From Chromatiaceae bacterium (GTDB taxonomy: Bacteria > Pseudomonadota > Gammaproteobacteria > Chromatiales > Chromatiaceae), in contig CP037918.1 in assembly GCA_019356535.1 (NCBI GenBank), positions 372,001 through 436,000 on the forward strand: a stretch of DNA of 64,000 nucleotides, read 5' to 3'. This document shows, in pieces, positions 34,447-44,036 of this stretch. A model generated the notes under the pieces. It was not told the DNA's origin. It did not search any database and saw only the letters and a program-made list of their open reading frames with translations. Position 1 is the first letter of the stretch, and the number at the start of each line of letters is the position of its first letter. The position numbers and the translations under genes were made by a program.

Positions 34447-36291
34447 CTAGGTAGGTTGACTCTGGAACAGGCCGCTTCGGGACCAGAGCAATTGTGCCAA
34501 TTGTAAGCGCTGCAGGGGAGAGAGCCAGTCGGCCAGCGGTTTTTCTTGATGTGCTTCTGTCACTATGCCGTACAGAAGGCCGCCATGCTGTTGCAGCAGC
34601 GAGTGCTCCAGGTCTTTCATGGCTTGTGAGGCAACGACCCTGGAATAGACAGGCCAAGGGCCGGGATTGTCTTCGGGGCCGCGGAGACGATCCTGAAGCT
34701 TCCAGCACAGGAGGTTTCCGGGACGCAGAAAGATGTTGGTGGCTGTGGAGAAATAGGGGAAATACCCCTCGGTTGCATGAGGCAACATCCAGGTTGGCCG
34801 CAAAAAGGGCTTCATCGCGCGTTGAAACAGTCGGTGATTCAGCTTCCAGCTCAAGGGTACGCGCGCGCAGAGCTTGATGATTTCGATGTCGGTGAACACC
34901 TCGAAGGAGCGGAACAGGCGCCGGTTGCCCGTAACGTCGGCGCCACCGTTGGTTTGGGGAGACCAAGGCCAGATGTGGGTCCATTCGGCGGCGGACTCCG
35001 GCCTCAGTGCGGCCACGCGGTCATAGTGCGCCAGCCGGCGCGCGTAGACTTCGTCCACCAGTTCGGGTGTAAAAACCTGCTTGGCTGACCGGAGATCCCG
35101 ATACCAGGCATCCACGGAGAAGCCGGCTTCTTCCCGGCCGAGGATGACGCCTTGCTCTGGCAGGGCGATGCCAAGGCGTTGGAAGCGGCGAGTAGGTACG
35201 TAAAGCGCCTTCGCAAAGACATCAGCGCCGATGCCGCCCAGTACCGCGGGATAGTCTTCGAGTCGGCATTCCTGTTCGTAGCCGAAGGTATGCACATGCA
35301 CATATTCGTGTTGTGCGCCGACGAGGCGCGTGCAGCCGGCCAGATTTCGGAGGTAACGATCGGGCGTTCGGGTGCCGACATGGGGATGGATTCCGAGCAC
35401 CCTGGCGACGCGGCAGGCGGTACGGCTTTCGCGGTTTGGCTGATCCACGAATACATAGCCGTGCCGTTCGATATTTCGGGGAACTGCCCCGGCAATGGCA
35501 CGGCTGTCTTCCCCGCCACTCAGAAACATCGCGATCCTGCCAACGGCTCCGCTGACCTGATTGACATAGCCGGCAATCGCTTCGCGCAGGCAGGCAGCCG
35601 CGTCTTCCAGGTCGGTTTCCATGTCCTGCTCCAGCGGGAGCCAATAGGTGCTGCTGGCCTCCTGTATTCCCATTTTGGGGGAGCATCGGAGCGTAAACAG
35701 CGTGCCTGGCGGTATCTGGCTCACGTTCCGGTAGAGCGTATAGGGATAACAGACGGAGCGGTTGATCAGCAGGTCGACCAAGGCAGCTTGGTCGATGTCT
35801 GAAAATCGCTCGGCCTGTTGTGCGACCAGATCGGGATGCGTGCCGATGACAAGGTGGCCGCTGTTGGTCTGTGCGCGATAAAGAGATGAAAAACCGATGG
35901 GATCCGTGACGAATATGATCTCGCCCAGCTGCTTGTCCACTCGTACCACGACAAAGGGGCCGGACAGTTCGCTTGTCCAGTCCGGGGTGCCGGTGCGGCA
36001 CCAGCGTTTGAGCAGCGCCTGCGACAGGCGGGCGTCTCGGGATGTCTGTTCAGCCGTCGGCGCACGGGGTGGTTCACCGTGCAGGCGCGACAGCGGGCCT
36101 CCGGTGACGAACAGCAGGTAGCGTTCGTCTTCGAAGGGCGCGTATCCCGCATAGTGATCGTCCAGCAAGGCCAGTTGGCCCCACTGTCCCTGGAAGGTCT
36201 GCACCTGGCGTTGGCGCGGGTGCATGATGTGCAACAGTCTTTCCAGGTCGCGCGCGGATGTGGCGGCGGTCGTGTAGAGAAAATCGCTCAT
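34447..36291 (-). CDS. asparagine-synthase-like protein of the polysaccharide locus
   Basis: A 614-residue protein with the overall layout of AsnB. The N-terminal part is beta-rich (SELSGPFVVVRVDKQLGEII, DPIGFSSLYRA) but starts MSDF and lacks the Cys at position 2 that is the amidotransferase nucleophile. The synthase part has the ATP-pyrophosphatase loop FLSGGEDSRAI. Similar genes occur in exopolysaccharide and exosortase-type loci and are thought to amidate sugars or peptides. Without the cysteine it would need free ammonia or have another function. A gap of about 255 bases downstream holds nothing recognised. Confidence 0.8.
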   Translation of the reverse strand: MSDFLYTTAATSARDLERLLHIMHPRQRQVQTFQGQWGQLALLDDHYAGYAPFEDERYLLFVTGGPLSRLHGEPPRAPTAEQTSRDARLSQALLKRWCRTGTPDWTSELSGPFVVVRVDKQLGEIIFVTDPIGFSSLYRAQTNSGHLVIGTHPDLVAQQAERFSDIDQAALVDLLINRSVCYPYTLYRNVSQIPPGTLFTLRCSPKMGIQEASSTYWLPLEQDMETDLEDAAACLREAIAGYVNQVSGAVGRIAMFLSGGEDSRAIAGAVPRNIERHGYVFVDQPNRESRTACRVARVLGIHPHVGTRTPDRYLRNLAGCTRLVGAQHEYVHVHTFGYEQECRLEDYPAVLGGIGADVFAKALYVPTRRFQRLGIALPEQGVILGREEAGFSVDAWYRDLRSAKQVFTPELVDEVYARRLAHYDRVAALRPESAAEWTHIWPWSPQTNGGADVTGNRRLFRSFEVFTDIEIIKLCARVPLSWKLNHRLFQRAMKPFLRPTWMLPHATEGYFPYFSTATNIFLRPGNLLCWKLQDRLRGPEDNPGPWPVYSRVVASQAMKDLEHSLLQQHGGLLYGIVTEAHQEKPLADWLSPLQRLQLAQLLWSRSGLFQSQPT

Positions 36292-36425
36292 CTGGATGTT
36301 TCAGCCAGCATGTGTAACAGGACTTTGAACGTGGGACTGCGACGGAGAGGGAGGGTGGTTACGGGATGGATCGAATGACCACAGGTCTGCATGACAGGCA
36401 CCTTGATGACTGCTGGGGACCTGCT

Positions 36426-37340
36426 TCAAGGTTCCAACTCGATATTGTCGATGAAGAACATGTCACCGGCCTCCCTGTATTCCAGGATGAACAATAGCTT
36501 GTGTATATTGTTCAGTTTGAGGTTGGCCTCGCGGGAGGTGCGCAAGGAAGACAGCGACAGGCAATATCTGCGCCAATCATTTTCTAGCGTGAATTGATGG
36601 ATGGAGCTGGTGACTGGGCGCTTGCTATCCGGTGTGTTTCGCACCCGCACGATCAAGGTCGATTGTGGACGTGTTCCTTGGGCGTCGAAACATAATCGAC
36701 TCATGCGAGACCAGTCGTTGACTAGCGGGTGGTAGACGACGCCGGGCCAGGCGATATCTTTTCCGTCGACGGACAGCGCCCAGCCGTTTTTCGGGTCTCT
36801 GTGAATCAACGAAAGTCGTTCATGGCTCAACGGTTTCCACACAGAGCCGTGGTCATCATCTTCGAAGTTTCCCAGCACCGGAAACAGGGAGCGCAAGCGA
36901 TTCTGTTCCTCGCGGGCCTCCAGAAAGGGCTGCAGGCTCACTCCTATAACGCCGATGGCCAGCAACCCAAATAGCAGACTGAATGCTTTGGCATCCGCTC
37001 GCCACGCGCCAAGGATGAATCCGGCAAACAGGATTCCTAGCAGGCCGTTGTTCAGATCCTTGAAACTGCCACTGCGATCGAGCAGCGGTTGTAGCAGTTC
37101 CAGTGCAACGACCAATGCCAGTGCCAGCCCCAGGGCTGCGGAAAAAGAGCGCGTCAGATGGAACAATAGGAAGACCGTCAGCAGGGCGGCGGGGAAATGC
37201 AGGATGTCGAAAAGAGACATGGCGATGACGGGCTGCCAGCTTTCTACCCAAGGCTGTGGTACCACAGCCGCCCCGCCCACGAGCATGAGGGCCATAATGG
37301 CTACGGTGTAGGAGCGTCGTTTGGGTGCACGTCTGATCAC
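36426..37340 (-). CDS. VanZ-like membrane protein with C-terminal lectin-like domain
   Basis: A 304-residue protein. Residues 1-140 hold about five membrane helices with the VanZ pattern (LALALVVALELLQPLLD…FKDLNNGLLGILFAGF). Residues 150-304 form a soluble, beta-rich segment (WKPLSHERLSLI, FFIDNIELEP) that looks like a carbohydrate-binding jelly-roll. VanZ-type proteins are frequent in exopolysaccharide clusters but their role is unclear. It is five bases from the downstream stop of the glycosyltransferase gene at 37345-38538. Confidence 0.75.
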   Translation of the reverse strand: MIRRAPKRRSYTVAIMALMLVGGAAVVPQPWVESWQPVIAMSLFDILHFPAALLTVFLLFHLTRSFSAALGLALALVVALELLQPLLDRSGSFKDLNNGLLGILFAGFILGAWRADAKAFSLLFGLLAIGVIGVSLQPFLEAREEQNRLRSLFPVLGNFEDDDHGSVWKPLSHERLSLIHRDPKNGWALSVDGKDIAWPGVVYHPLVNDWSRMSRLCFDAQGTRPQSTLIVRVRNTPDSKRPVTSSIHQFTLENDWRRYCLSLSSLRTSREANLKLNNIHKLLFILEYREAGDMFFIDNIELEP

Positions 37341-37344
37341 GGTC

Positions 37345-38538
37345 TTAAGGCCTTGCGCGGGTTATCTGTTCCACTAGTTGCATGACGCGTTCGGCATTGT
37401 GGCCCCAGGTGTAATGGGCACAGAGGCGCTGATGGGCATTGTTGCCATAACGCGTGCGCAGCGTTTCCGACTCGATCAGGCGTGACAAGGCATCGGTCAG
37501 TGCGTCTGGGTCGTCTGGCGGGAAGAGCAAGCCATCTGTTTCGTGGCGAAAGACCTCAGTAATCGGTGGCGTGTCCACCATGGCGATGGCTTTTGCCATG
37601 GCCATATATTCAAAGAGTTTCAGTGGTGAACCGTACCAGTTGGAATTTGGCATGACCGCAATATCGAAGGCGGCCAGGATCTCGGGCATCTCCCTCCAGG
37701 GTATGTGTCCGGTAAACAGCACCTTGTCGCCAAAACCGGCGTCATTCGCTTGCGCTTGCAGTTCTTCAACCATGGCGTTTTTTTGCCCGACCAGCATCAG
37801 GTGCAGTTGCGAATAGCGTTTTAGTAGGCGCTCGAAACTCGATAGTAGAAGAGGTACTCCGTGCCAAGGCAGAAAGCTACCGATAAAGCCGATGACAATG
37901 TCGTCACGTGCAATGCCATAACGGGTGCGCACAGCGTTTCCGGAAATATTGCGGTCGAAGAACTCCGGGTCTGCCCCGTTGGGAATTACGGCGATAGGCA
38001 ATGCCGCAGGTGCGAGCGGGCGCAGGTGGTTTGCCAAGGCAGTGCTGACCATGTAGGCGCCGTGGGCATGGTGCAAAGCATAGTGTTTGCTGAAAATGCG
38101 TGACAGCAGTGGGATATGTCGATAATGCGCGTTGATGGCTTCGACGTCGGGCTCATTTATCTCTACTAGAACAGGGATCCTGAGCCTTGAGGCAGCCCAT
38201 AGAATTGACGGAGTACTATCATGTCTCGTGATAATGAGGTCTGGTTTGTAGTTACGTAAAAAACCAACTTCAATGAAATATTGCCTGCCTTGCTCGACTA
38301 AGTGCTTGATGTCACGTAGGTACATCCGAGCTAGCCAGCCTCGCAGTCTTGCGAAGCGTCCAGGTGAGCTGCTTGTCGGTTCTTCGTCCCTGAGTGGCGG
38401 ACACATGACCTCGAACGTGATGCCTCGGCACTGGCACAGTCTGCCGAAGCTGTCGATGAAGGCAGTGGTATGGGTATGGGTGCCGTCCCGTGCGGATACC
38501 TGGTAATGCACGTAGAGAATTTTGCGTGGAAGAGGCAT
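37345..38538 (-). CDS. glycosyltransferase family 4 protein
   Basis: A 397-residue GT-B enzyme. It has an N-terminal KILYVHYQVSARDGTHTHTT, a central VIPNGADPEFF, a donor-site FIGSFLPWHGVPLLL and a C-terminal segment PNSNWYGSPLKLFEYMAMAK with the conserved Glu. It belongs to the exopolysaccharide cluster, downstream of the ExeA-like ATPase gene. The linkage made is unknown. Confidence 0.87.
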   Translation of the reverse strand: MPLPRKILYVHYQVSARDGTHTHTTAFIDSFGRLCQCRGITFEVMCPPLRDEEPTSSSPGRFARLRGWLARMYLRDIKHLVEQGRQYFIEVGFLRNYKPDLIITRHDSTPSILWAASRLRIPVLVEINEPDVEAINAHYRHIPLLSRIFSKHYALHHAHGAYMVSTALANHLRPLAPAALPIAVIPNGADPEFFDRNISGNAVRTRYGIARDDIVIGFIGSFLPWHGVPLLLSSFERLLKRYSQLHLMLVGQKNAMVEELQAQANDAGFGDKVLFTGHIPWREMPEILAAFDIAVMPNSNWYGSPLKLFEYMAMAKAIAMVDTPPITEVFRHETDGLLFPPDDPDALTDALSRLIESETLRTRYGNNAHQRLCAHYTWGHNAERVMQLVEQITRARP

Positions 38539-38554
38539 GTGTGCGTATCCGACC

Positions 38555-40453
38555 TCAGCGGAGTTCTGGCCAAGGAGAAAAGTGGATTCTCTCGCTTGTC
38601 TGTTCTGCGTCCTGTCGCATTAGGTAAGGGCCCAGATAGATGCGGTAGAGCGAGCGATTGTCTTGGTCGGCAACAACAATGACCGATTCTCCCCGATTGG
38701 AAAGTTGTGCCGCGAAACGACTGGCTTGTTGTTGGCCGAATACCGTGCGTAGATAAACATAGAAGGCGCCTTTGTGTTCGATAATCAGTCGTCTTGCCGT
38801 GACCTGGGGTAAGCGTACCCGGGCGCCTTTTGGCAGGGCGTCGAGATCACGGAGATGGGGGTTGGCTGCTCGGATGATGTCTCTGATCGTGGACGTCCAA
38901 AGGCCATAATGCTCAGCCGCGATTTTACTCAGCAATTGGCCGGGCATGACATGAACGATACGGTCCTGGGGTGCCGCATCAGAAAATGCCGGCAACGGCA
39001 ATTGGCGAGGGGTGGGCTGCATCGTCGCGTTGCCTATGGCTTTTGCCGCAGGTGGAGAGACAGGGGCGTCGCCAGGCGATACCGGGTTCGACAGCGGATC
39101 GGAGGTCTCGACAAGCGTTGCTGGGATGTTTTCCGGCTTGTCGGCAAGGCGGGGGAGGGAGCCATCCCTCCCGTCTTTTGCACTGGGCGCGAGGGTTCGC
39201 GCGGCGTTGTCTCGGGTGCCTTGCTCACCAGTCGGGCGGTTTTGCGGTTCGTTTTCCGGGGTTGGAAGATCCAGCAAGTTATCCAGCGACAAGTCGGCCA
39301 GATCCTCGTCTGTTCCTTCGTCGGTCGGCTGGTCGGCATCGGGAAGGGGAGGGAGCATCACAGTGGAGGGCATTCGCACCCGTTGTGCGGGTGTGTCTTC
39401 GGGAGAGGGCACTGCCAGTGACTCCCGGGGAATCGGTTCCCGCTCGCTATGGTAGCTATCGTAAGCGACAAATACCAGGTACCCAAGCAGCAGGGTGCCC
39501 CCGAGCCACAACCAGGATTTGTTGGAAGGGGCGGCACCAAAGTAACCATCTGGGGTCCGCGCCCCCGAGGTCGACGGGATGTTTTCGGTTTTTTCACCGG
39601 AAGCTGATGCTGGCTCTTTGGGGGGGGGCGGCGCAGGGGGAACGGCCGTAATAAAGGGGAGTTGGGTTATCACTTCCCGTATCGTGGGGGCTTCGATGTG
39701 CGTGAGTCCGTCAGCATACCCGGCCAACAGCGCATTATCACACATGTGATTGATCATGCGCGGTGCGCCGCTGCTTGCCTGGTACACCAGCTGCATGGCT
39801 TCCGGAGAGAACAATGATGCCGGTGCGCCGGCCTTTTGGCATCGGTAGGTGATGTATTCGATGGTTTCTGCTTGTGTCAGATTGCTGAGCGAGCGATGCA
39901 GTGCCACCCTTTGCAGAAGTGCGCGCAATGCCGGGGCCTGAAGGCGGTGAAGGAGCTCCATCTGACCGAGAAGCACGATTTGTAACAAGCGCTCACCCTC
40001 AACATCAAGGTTGCTCAGTCTGCGTATGCTGTTGAGCGTCTTGTCGGACAGGTCCTGGGCTTCATCAAAGAGCAGAACGACTTTGTGTCCCTTGCGGCAG
40101 ATCTGATGAAGTTTTTTCTTGAGATTATTGAAGTCGTCTTCTCGTGAGGCCATGTCTCCAAGCTTTACGCCAAGCCGTTTTGCCAACCGCTGATGGATGT
40201 CTCTGGGGCGGAGGCCGGGGGCCTCGAACTCGAGTAGCGTGGCCGATTCTGGCAGCTGCTCTCGCAGCTTCCTGACCAACAGGGTTTTTCCGGTACCTAT
40301 CCCTCCAGTGATCAGAATAATCCCCTTCTGGTTTTGTATGCCGTATATCAGGGCGGCCAACGCCTCCTTGTGGACATCGCTGGCATAGAAGAACGAAGGA
40401 TTCGGTATGTTGTCGAAGGGGGGGTGATGAAGGCCAAAATGATCGAGATACAT
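38555..40453 (-). CDS. ExeA/GspA-like AAA ATPase with LysM- and SPOR-like regions
   Basis: A 632-residue protein in four parts. Residues 1-270 are an ExeA-like ATPase (HHPPFDNIPNPSFFYAS, Walker A GGIGTGKT, Walker B VVLLFDEAQDL). A membrane helix lies near 318-336 (WLWLGGTLLLGYLVFVA). A long Pro/Asp/Thr-rich periplasmic linker follows. The end carries a LysM-like repeat (VMPGQLLSKIAAEHYGLW…LPKGARVRLP) and a SPOR-like domain (FYVYLRTVFGQQQASRFA…YLGPYL). Related ATPases sit in exosortase/EPS loci and in type II secretion. Here it could couple ATP use inside the cell to peptidoglycan anchoring of the export channel (inference). Confidence 0.82.
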   Translation of the reverse strand: MYLDHFGLHHPPFDNIPNPSFFYASDVHKEALAALIYGIQNQKGIILITGGIGTGKTLLVRKLREQLPESATLLEFEAPGLRPRDIHQRLAKRLGVKLGDMASREDDFNNLKKKLHQICRKGHKVVLLFDEAQDLSDKTLNSIRRLSNLDVEGERLLQIVLLGQMELLHRLQAPALRALLQRVALHRSLSNLTQAETIEYITYRCQKAGAPASLFSPEAMQLVYQASSGAPRMINHMCDNALLAGYADGLTHIEAPTIREVITQLPFITAVPPAPPPPKEPASASGEKTENIPSTSGARTPDGYFGAAPSNKSWLWLGGTLLLGYLVFVAYDSYHSEREPIPRESLAVPSPEDTPAQRVRMPSTVMLPPLPDADQPTDEGTDEDLADLSLDNLLDLPTPENEPQNRPTGEQGTRDNAARTLAPSAKDGRDGSLPRLADKPENIPATLVETSDPLSNPVSPGDAPVSPPAAKAIGNATMQPTPRQLPLPAFSDAAPQDRIVHVMPGQLLSKIAAEHYGLWTSTIRDIIRAANPHLRDLDALPKGARVRLPQVTARRLIIEHKGAFYVYLRTVFGQQQASRFAAQLSNRGESVIVVADQDNRSLYRIYLGPYLMRQDAEQTSERIHFSPWPELR

Positions 40454-40516
40454 CGTGTAGTGTAGCCCTTTGATTGGGGGGTGAGGATGGTTGGCGGTCC
40501 GACTTTAACTTTTTTG

Positions 40517-41017
40517 TCAGTATCTATCCTTTAGAAGAATGGGGCTGGTTGTTCTTACGTCAAGCAGATTGCTTATCACGATTTCTCCTTTGTAGACATG
40601 TATATTGACAGGGACGCGCGTTAGCCGGCCAAGTTCCAAAGGGATGTTACGTATGATCCGCCTCCGATATTCGACGAAGTTTTTGGCAGCATCCCAGCGT
40701 CCCGCCCTTACAAGCAGGTCGGCGTTTTTTTTGCTGGCGAGAACGGGCTCGTCGTCTTTTATGTATACGATAACATGGCCGGGAGGGTCATATTCTGCGG
40801 ACTCAATGTACACACCCCAGAAATAGGTGTCACGCGAGTCTGCCGGAGTTCGGGGATATTGAATCGCGCGTTGATCGAATTCCCAGGGGATGGTCTCTCC
40901 TGCCTCAGGTGAGTAATTGTCGGGGAATATGCCATCCGACAAAGAGTCAAAAGCCATTCCCTTCAAGGGCGTCAGGATATGAATGAGTGACAGTGTTGTT
41001 AATATGCCGCGATTCAT
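40517..41017 (-). CDS. exported protein of unknown function in the polysaccharide locus
   Basis: A 166-residue protein with a likely signal peptide (RGILTTLSLIHILTPLKGMA). The mature part is rich in aromatic and charged residues (YFWGVYIESAEYDPPGHVIV, VEYRRRIIRNIPLELG). No family is recognised. The ATG at 41017 overlaps the flippase stop (ATGA), so it is translated with the wzx-like gene and is likely part of the same export system. Confidence 0.7.
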   Translation of the reverse strand: MNRGILTTLSLIHILTPLKGMAFDSLSDGIFPDNYSPEAGETIPWEFDQRAIQYPRTPADSRDTYFWGVYIESAEYDPPGHVIVYIKDDEPVLASKKNADLLVRAGRWDAAKNFVEYRRRIIRNIPLELGRLTRVPVNIHVYKGEIVISNLLDVRTTSPILLKDRY

Positions 41018-42522
41018 ATGCAATCCTCCAGCCCAAAGTGACGAGCAATTGGTTGCTTTATGGGTTTGGGGACGAGGTGAAGGTTTCTTCTTACCAGCCA
41101 TGCCGGGGTGTCGCCAAGCCAGCGGGCTGGAATGAACAGGAAGCCGATTATATAGGCAAGCAGGCCCGTGAGCATCAAGAGCGCTAATCTCGTTGTGTTA
41201 TTCAGGAAGGGGGTGGATAAATCGACAGCGCCCACGAACGCAGCCACCCAGAGAGCAAGGACAATGCTCTTGCCTTGGTCAGCAAAGAAGTCCGTCCATC
41301 GGCCACCCAGTAGCTGGAGTACCACCGCTGTTTTTGCCAGATAAAGCCAGAATGAGGCAAGTATGACCACTGTGGCAATGGCCTCAAGTCCATGTTCAAG
41401 AAAGACGTAAATACCGACAGCCTGTATGATGAGGTAAATGGACTGCAGCCGAAGTTCCACGTAAACTTTGCCTTTTGCCTGTATGATGCTTCCGGCTAGG
41501 TGAAATATAGACTTGAACAGGCCAGCAAAGGCCAGTAGTTGTAACGTAGAACTCGCGCTTTCCCAGGCGTCTCCGAAAATTCCTACGATAATCGTCTGTG
41601 GCGCTGCCATGACAGAGAATAAAACAGGGAAGATGATGAGCGAGGTGCTGGAGATGGCTCTCCGGTAAGCGCGCATGAGCCGTATATTGTCATCTTGTAT
41701 GCGAGAGTATGATGGGAATAATACTGTGCTGAGGGTGCCGGATATGCGGATAACGGGCAGCATCACAAGCTGGAAAGACCTGCTGTAAAGGCCAAGCTCG
41801 TTGGGGCTTAGATATTTTCCTATTAGTAGATTGTCAGTGTTGCTGGCTGCGTAGTTGACTATGCTGGCAAGACTCACCCCGGTTCCGAAGTGCACAAGAT
41901 CTCCGAGTTTGTTTCTTGTCAATCTCGGACGGCCAACAGGTCTGAGGAGTATACAGGCGAGAGATGAGGCGGTCTGCGTTGTGATGGCTCCGCAGACCAG
42001 GCTCCAGACGCCGTAACCTAAGGTGGCGAGTGATACGCCGATCACTAGGTAGCCCACGATATAGGCAAAGGTATCAATAAAGAATAGTTTCTTGAAATTA
42101 AGCTCTCGCATGAGCAAGCTGCGGCTGACAATGCCGGCACAGATGCCCAGCAGCGAGAAAGACAGAACGGTGATGATGGGCGCCAATTCGGCTTGATCAA
42201 ACATTACTGCCAGGCTGGAGGCGAAGAGCGAGAAGGCAGTGACCAGTATCACGCCCATAATCAAGGACAAACCAAGAGCAGCCTGCAGATGTTCTCGGTC
42301 CAGCCGCGTGTGCTGGATGAGTGCCGGTCCCAGTCCCAAGGTAGCTATCATTTCCGCCAAGCCGACGAAAACGGTTGCCAAGGCGGCAAGGCCGAAATCT
42401 GCAGGAGAAAGAATGCGTGCAAGGATGGCTGTAGTTACAAGCGTCATCGTGTTTTGCACAATGATGCGCAGGATATTCCAATTGACGCCGCGAATGGTCT
42501 GAGTGGTGTGGGAATCGCTCAT
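41014..42522 (-). CDS. oligosaccharide flippase (Wzx-like)
   Basis: A 502-residue polytopic protein of the polysaccharide-transport (MOP) superfamily. NWNILRIIVQNTMTLVTTAILARILSP and the many following helices match lipopolysaccharide/O-unit flippases. It should move lipid-linked repeat units across the inner membrane. The start at 42522 overlaps the stop of the O-antigen-ligase-like gene. Base composition in this part (41,000-44,000) is AT-richer than in flanking housekeeping genes. Confidence 0.88.
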   Translation of the reverse strand: MSDSHTTQTIRGVNWNILRIIVQNTMTLVTTAILARILSPADFGLAALATVFVGLAEMIATLGLGPALIQHTRLDREHLQAALGLSLIMGVILVTAFSLFASSLAVMFDQAELAPIITVLSFSLLGICAGIVSRSLLMRELNFKKLFFIDTFAYIVGYLVIGVSLATLGYGVWSLVCGAITTQTASSLACILLRPVGRPRLTRNKLGDLVHFGTGVSLASIVNYAASNTDNLLIGKYLSPNELGLYSRSFQLVMLPVIRISGTLSTVLFPSYSRIQDDNIRLMRAYRRAISSTSLIIFPVLFSVMAAPQTIIVGIFGDAWESASSTLQLLAFAGLFKSIFHLAGSIIQAKGKVYVELRLQSIYLIIQAVGIYVFLEHGLEAIATVVILASFWLYLAKTAVVLQLLGGRWTDFFADQGKSIVLALWVAAFVGAVDLSTPFLNNTTRLALLMLTGLLAYIIGFLFIPARWLGDTPAWLVRRNLHLVPKPIKQPIARHFGLEDCI

Positions 42523-44012
42523 TTCCTTGTTGGGGAGTTGTAGTGCATGAATGCGGACAGGGATGTCACTACCCCAAACATAAGCCAAAGAGGTTGGTTC
42601 ATATATATTGGGCTAAGGTCAACAATATTGTGTATGCACCATCCAATAATACTAGTGCTGGCGCCAAGCGCCGCGATAGAAAGGTCGCCTTCTAGGGTGA
42701 AAAATAGTTTTATTGCCGTCCTGATAAATATCGATACTATGATTACCCAAAGTACAAGAGATGGAATGCCGGCCTCTGCAGCCAAGAGAAGGAAGGTGTT
42801 GTGTACTGGGTAGTCGTAATATTTTGTTATAAATTGGCGAGTGTTGTCATATCTTTGCATTACATACGTATAATTGTTGGTTCCAACTCCCGTCAGGGGG
42901 TTGTCTTGGATCATGTTAAGCGAAATTTGCGCAAGGGGTATCCGTTCCTCGGCAGTGCCATGGTCGTCCTTCAGTAGGCGATCACGGAAGGTTGTTGATG
43001 TAATAAACAATAATGTGAGCGCGGCGGCGGCAACAAGTGCAGACTTGGCAAGTGTGCCAAGGATGGAGCTTCCGCGCTTGTAATGCCATAATGTGTTAGC
43101 TACAAGCATGCTGGCGGCAATAGATATCCACCCGCCTCGGGATCCTGTTAGCAGGAGTGCAATAATTCCCAAGAATAAGCTGGCGCCGAGAAGTAGCTTT
43201 TTTCCGGGTATTTTCTCTGTCAGAAAGAAATAGAAGACGGTGGGGATAAGCATATTTAATAGCATCGCTAGCGCATTTGGGTGGCCCGTGGTACCTCCTG
43301 GGCGTACCAGTAGTTCGTCGGTCCCTAGGCGACTCTGGATGCCAATGTCACGGCCGAGAAATTCGGCCGTAAAGATCTTTCCTATAAACTTTTGCTCTAT
43401 GGCAATCACTCCCTCAATTATAAGAATAACGGAGAGTGCATAGGCGATATGACGGAAGTATTCTTTGCTGTTTATGGCGGAAGGGTAGAACAATAAATAT
43501 ATGACAAATAACTTTATATACCAAAAAATGGCGCTGACCGTCATGAATGGTTCAACGGAAACCAGGGTGCTCAATGCATTTAGTGTGATGAATATGAGGA
43601 GCAATGTAGCGGTTCGGGCATGTATGCTGAGGTGCTCGACTTGGTGTCCGAACTTTTTTGACATGACAAGGCGAATGAGCCAGCGGACGACCAGTGGCGC
43701 AATCAATACGTCTGATAGAGTGAATGTAAAGCCATTGGCAAAGACAAAGTGTGGAGCATTGTCTTTGAATAAGAAGCTGATATCATAGTAAATGGGGTAG
43801 GCGGCTATGGATCCCAGGAGCAGGATTTGTTGAATTTTCTGGGTTATTGTTTGAATGGCGATAAGGCTGGATAGTCCCATGATGAATAAGAAAAGGGCTG
43901 TAAGCCATTTGTATGGCAAGTGGCCGGCCGCATAGACAATAAAGGCGCCCGTTGTGGCCCCTATGATGATGGGGATTCCAATTGTTCCAATATGATTGCT
44001 CCGAATATTCAT
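42519..44012 (-). CDS. O-antigen ligase/polymerase-like membrane protein (Wzy-like)
   Basis: A 497-residue protein with about 11-12 membrane helices. The conserved Wzy_C/O-antigen-ligase region contains LLTGSRGGWISIAASML and a periplasmic loop TGVGTNNYTYVMQ…PVHNTFLLLAAEAGIPSL. It probably joins repeat units into the exopolysaccharide in the periplasm. It is AT-rich, as is usual for polymerase genes acquired by transfer. Confidence 0.88.
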   Translation of the reverse strand: MNIRSNHIGTIGIPIIIGATTGAFIVYAAGHLPYKWLTALFLFIMGLSSLIAIQTITQKIQQILLLGSIAAYPIYYDISFLFKDNAPHFVFANGFTFTLSDVLIAPLVVRWLIRLVMSKKFGHQVEHLSIHARTATLLLIFITLNALSTLVSVEPFMTVSAIFWYIKLFVIYLLFYPSAINSKEYFRHIAYALSVILIIEGVIAIEQKFIGKIFTAEFLGRDIGIQSRLGTDELLVRPGGTTGHPNALAMLLNMLIPTVFYFFLTEKIPGKKLLLGASLFLGIIALLLTGSRGGWISIAASMLVANTLWHYKRGSSILGTLAKSALVAAAALTLLFITSTTFRDRLLKDDHGTAEERIPLAQISLNMIQDNPLTGVGTNNYTYVMQRYDNTRQFITKYYDYPVHNTFLLLAAEAGIPSLVLWVIIVSIFIRTAIKLFFTLEGDLSIAALGASTSIIGWCIHNIVDLSPIYMNQPLWLMFGVVTSLSAFMHYNSPTRK

Positions 44013-44036
44013 TCTGTAAAACGATAGGCAAGGCTT

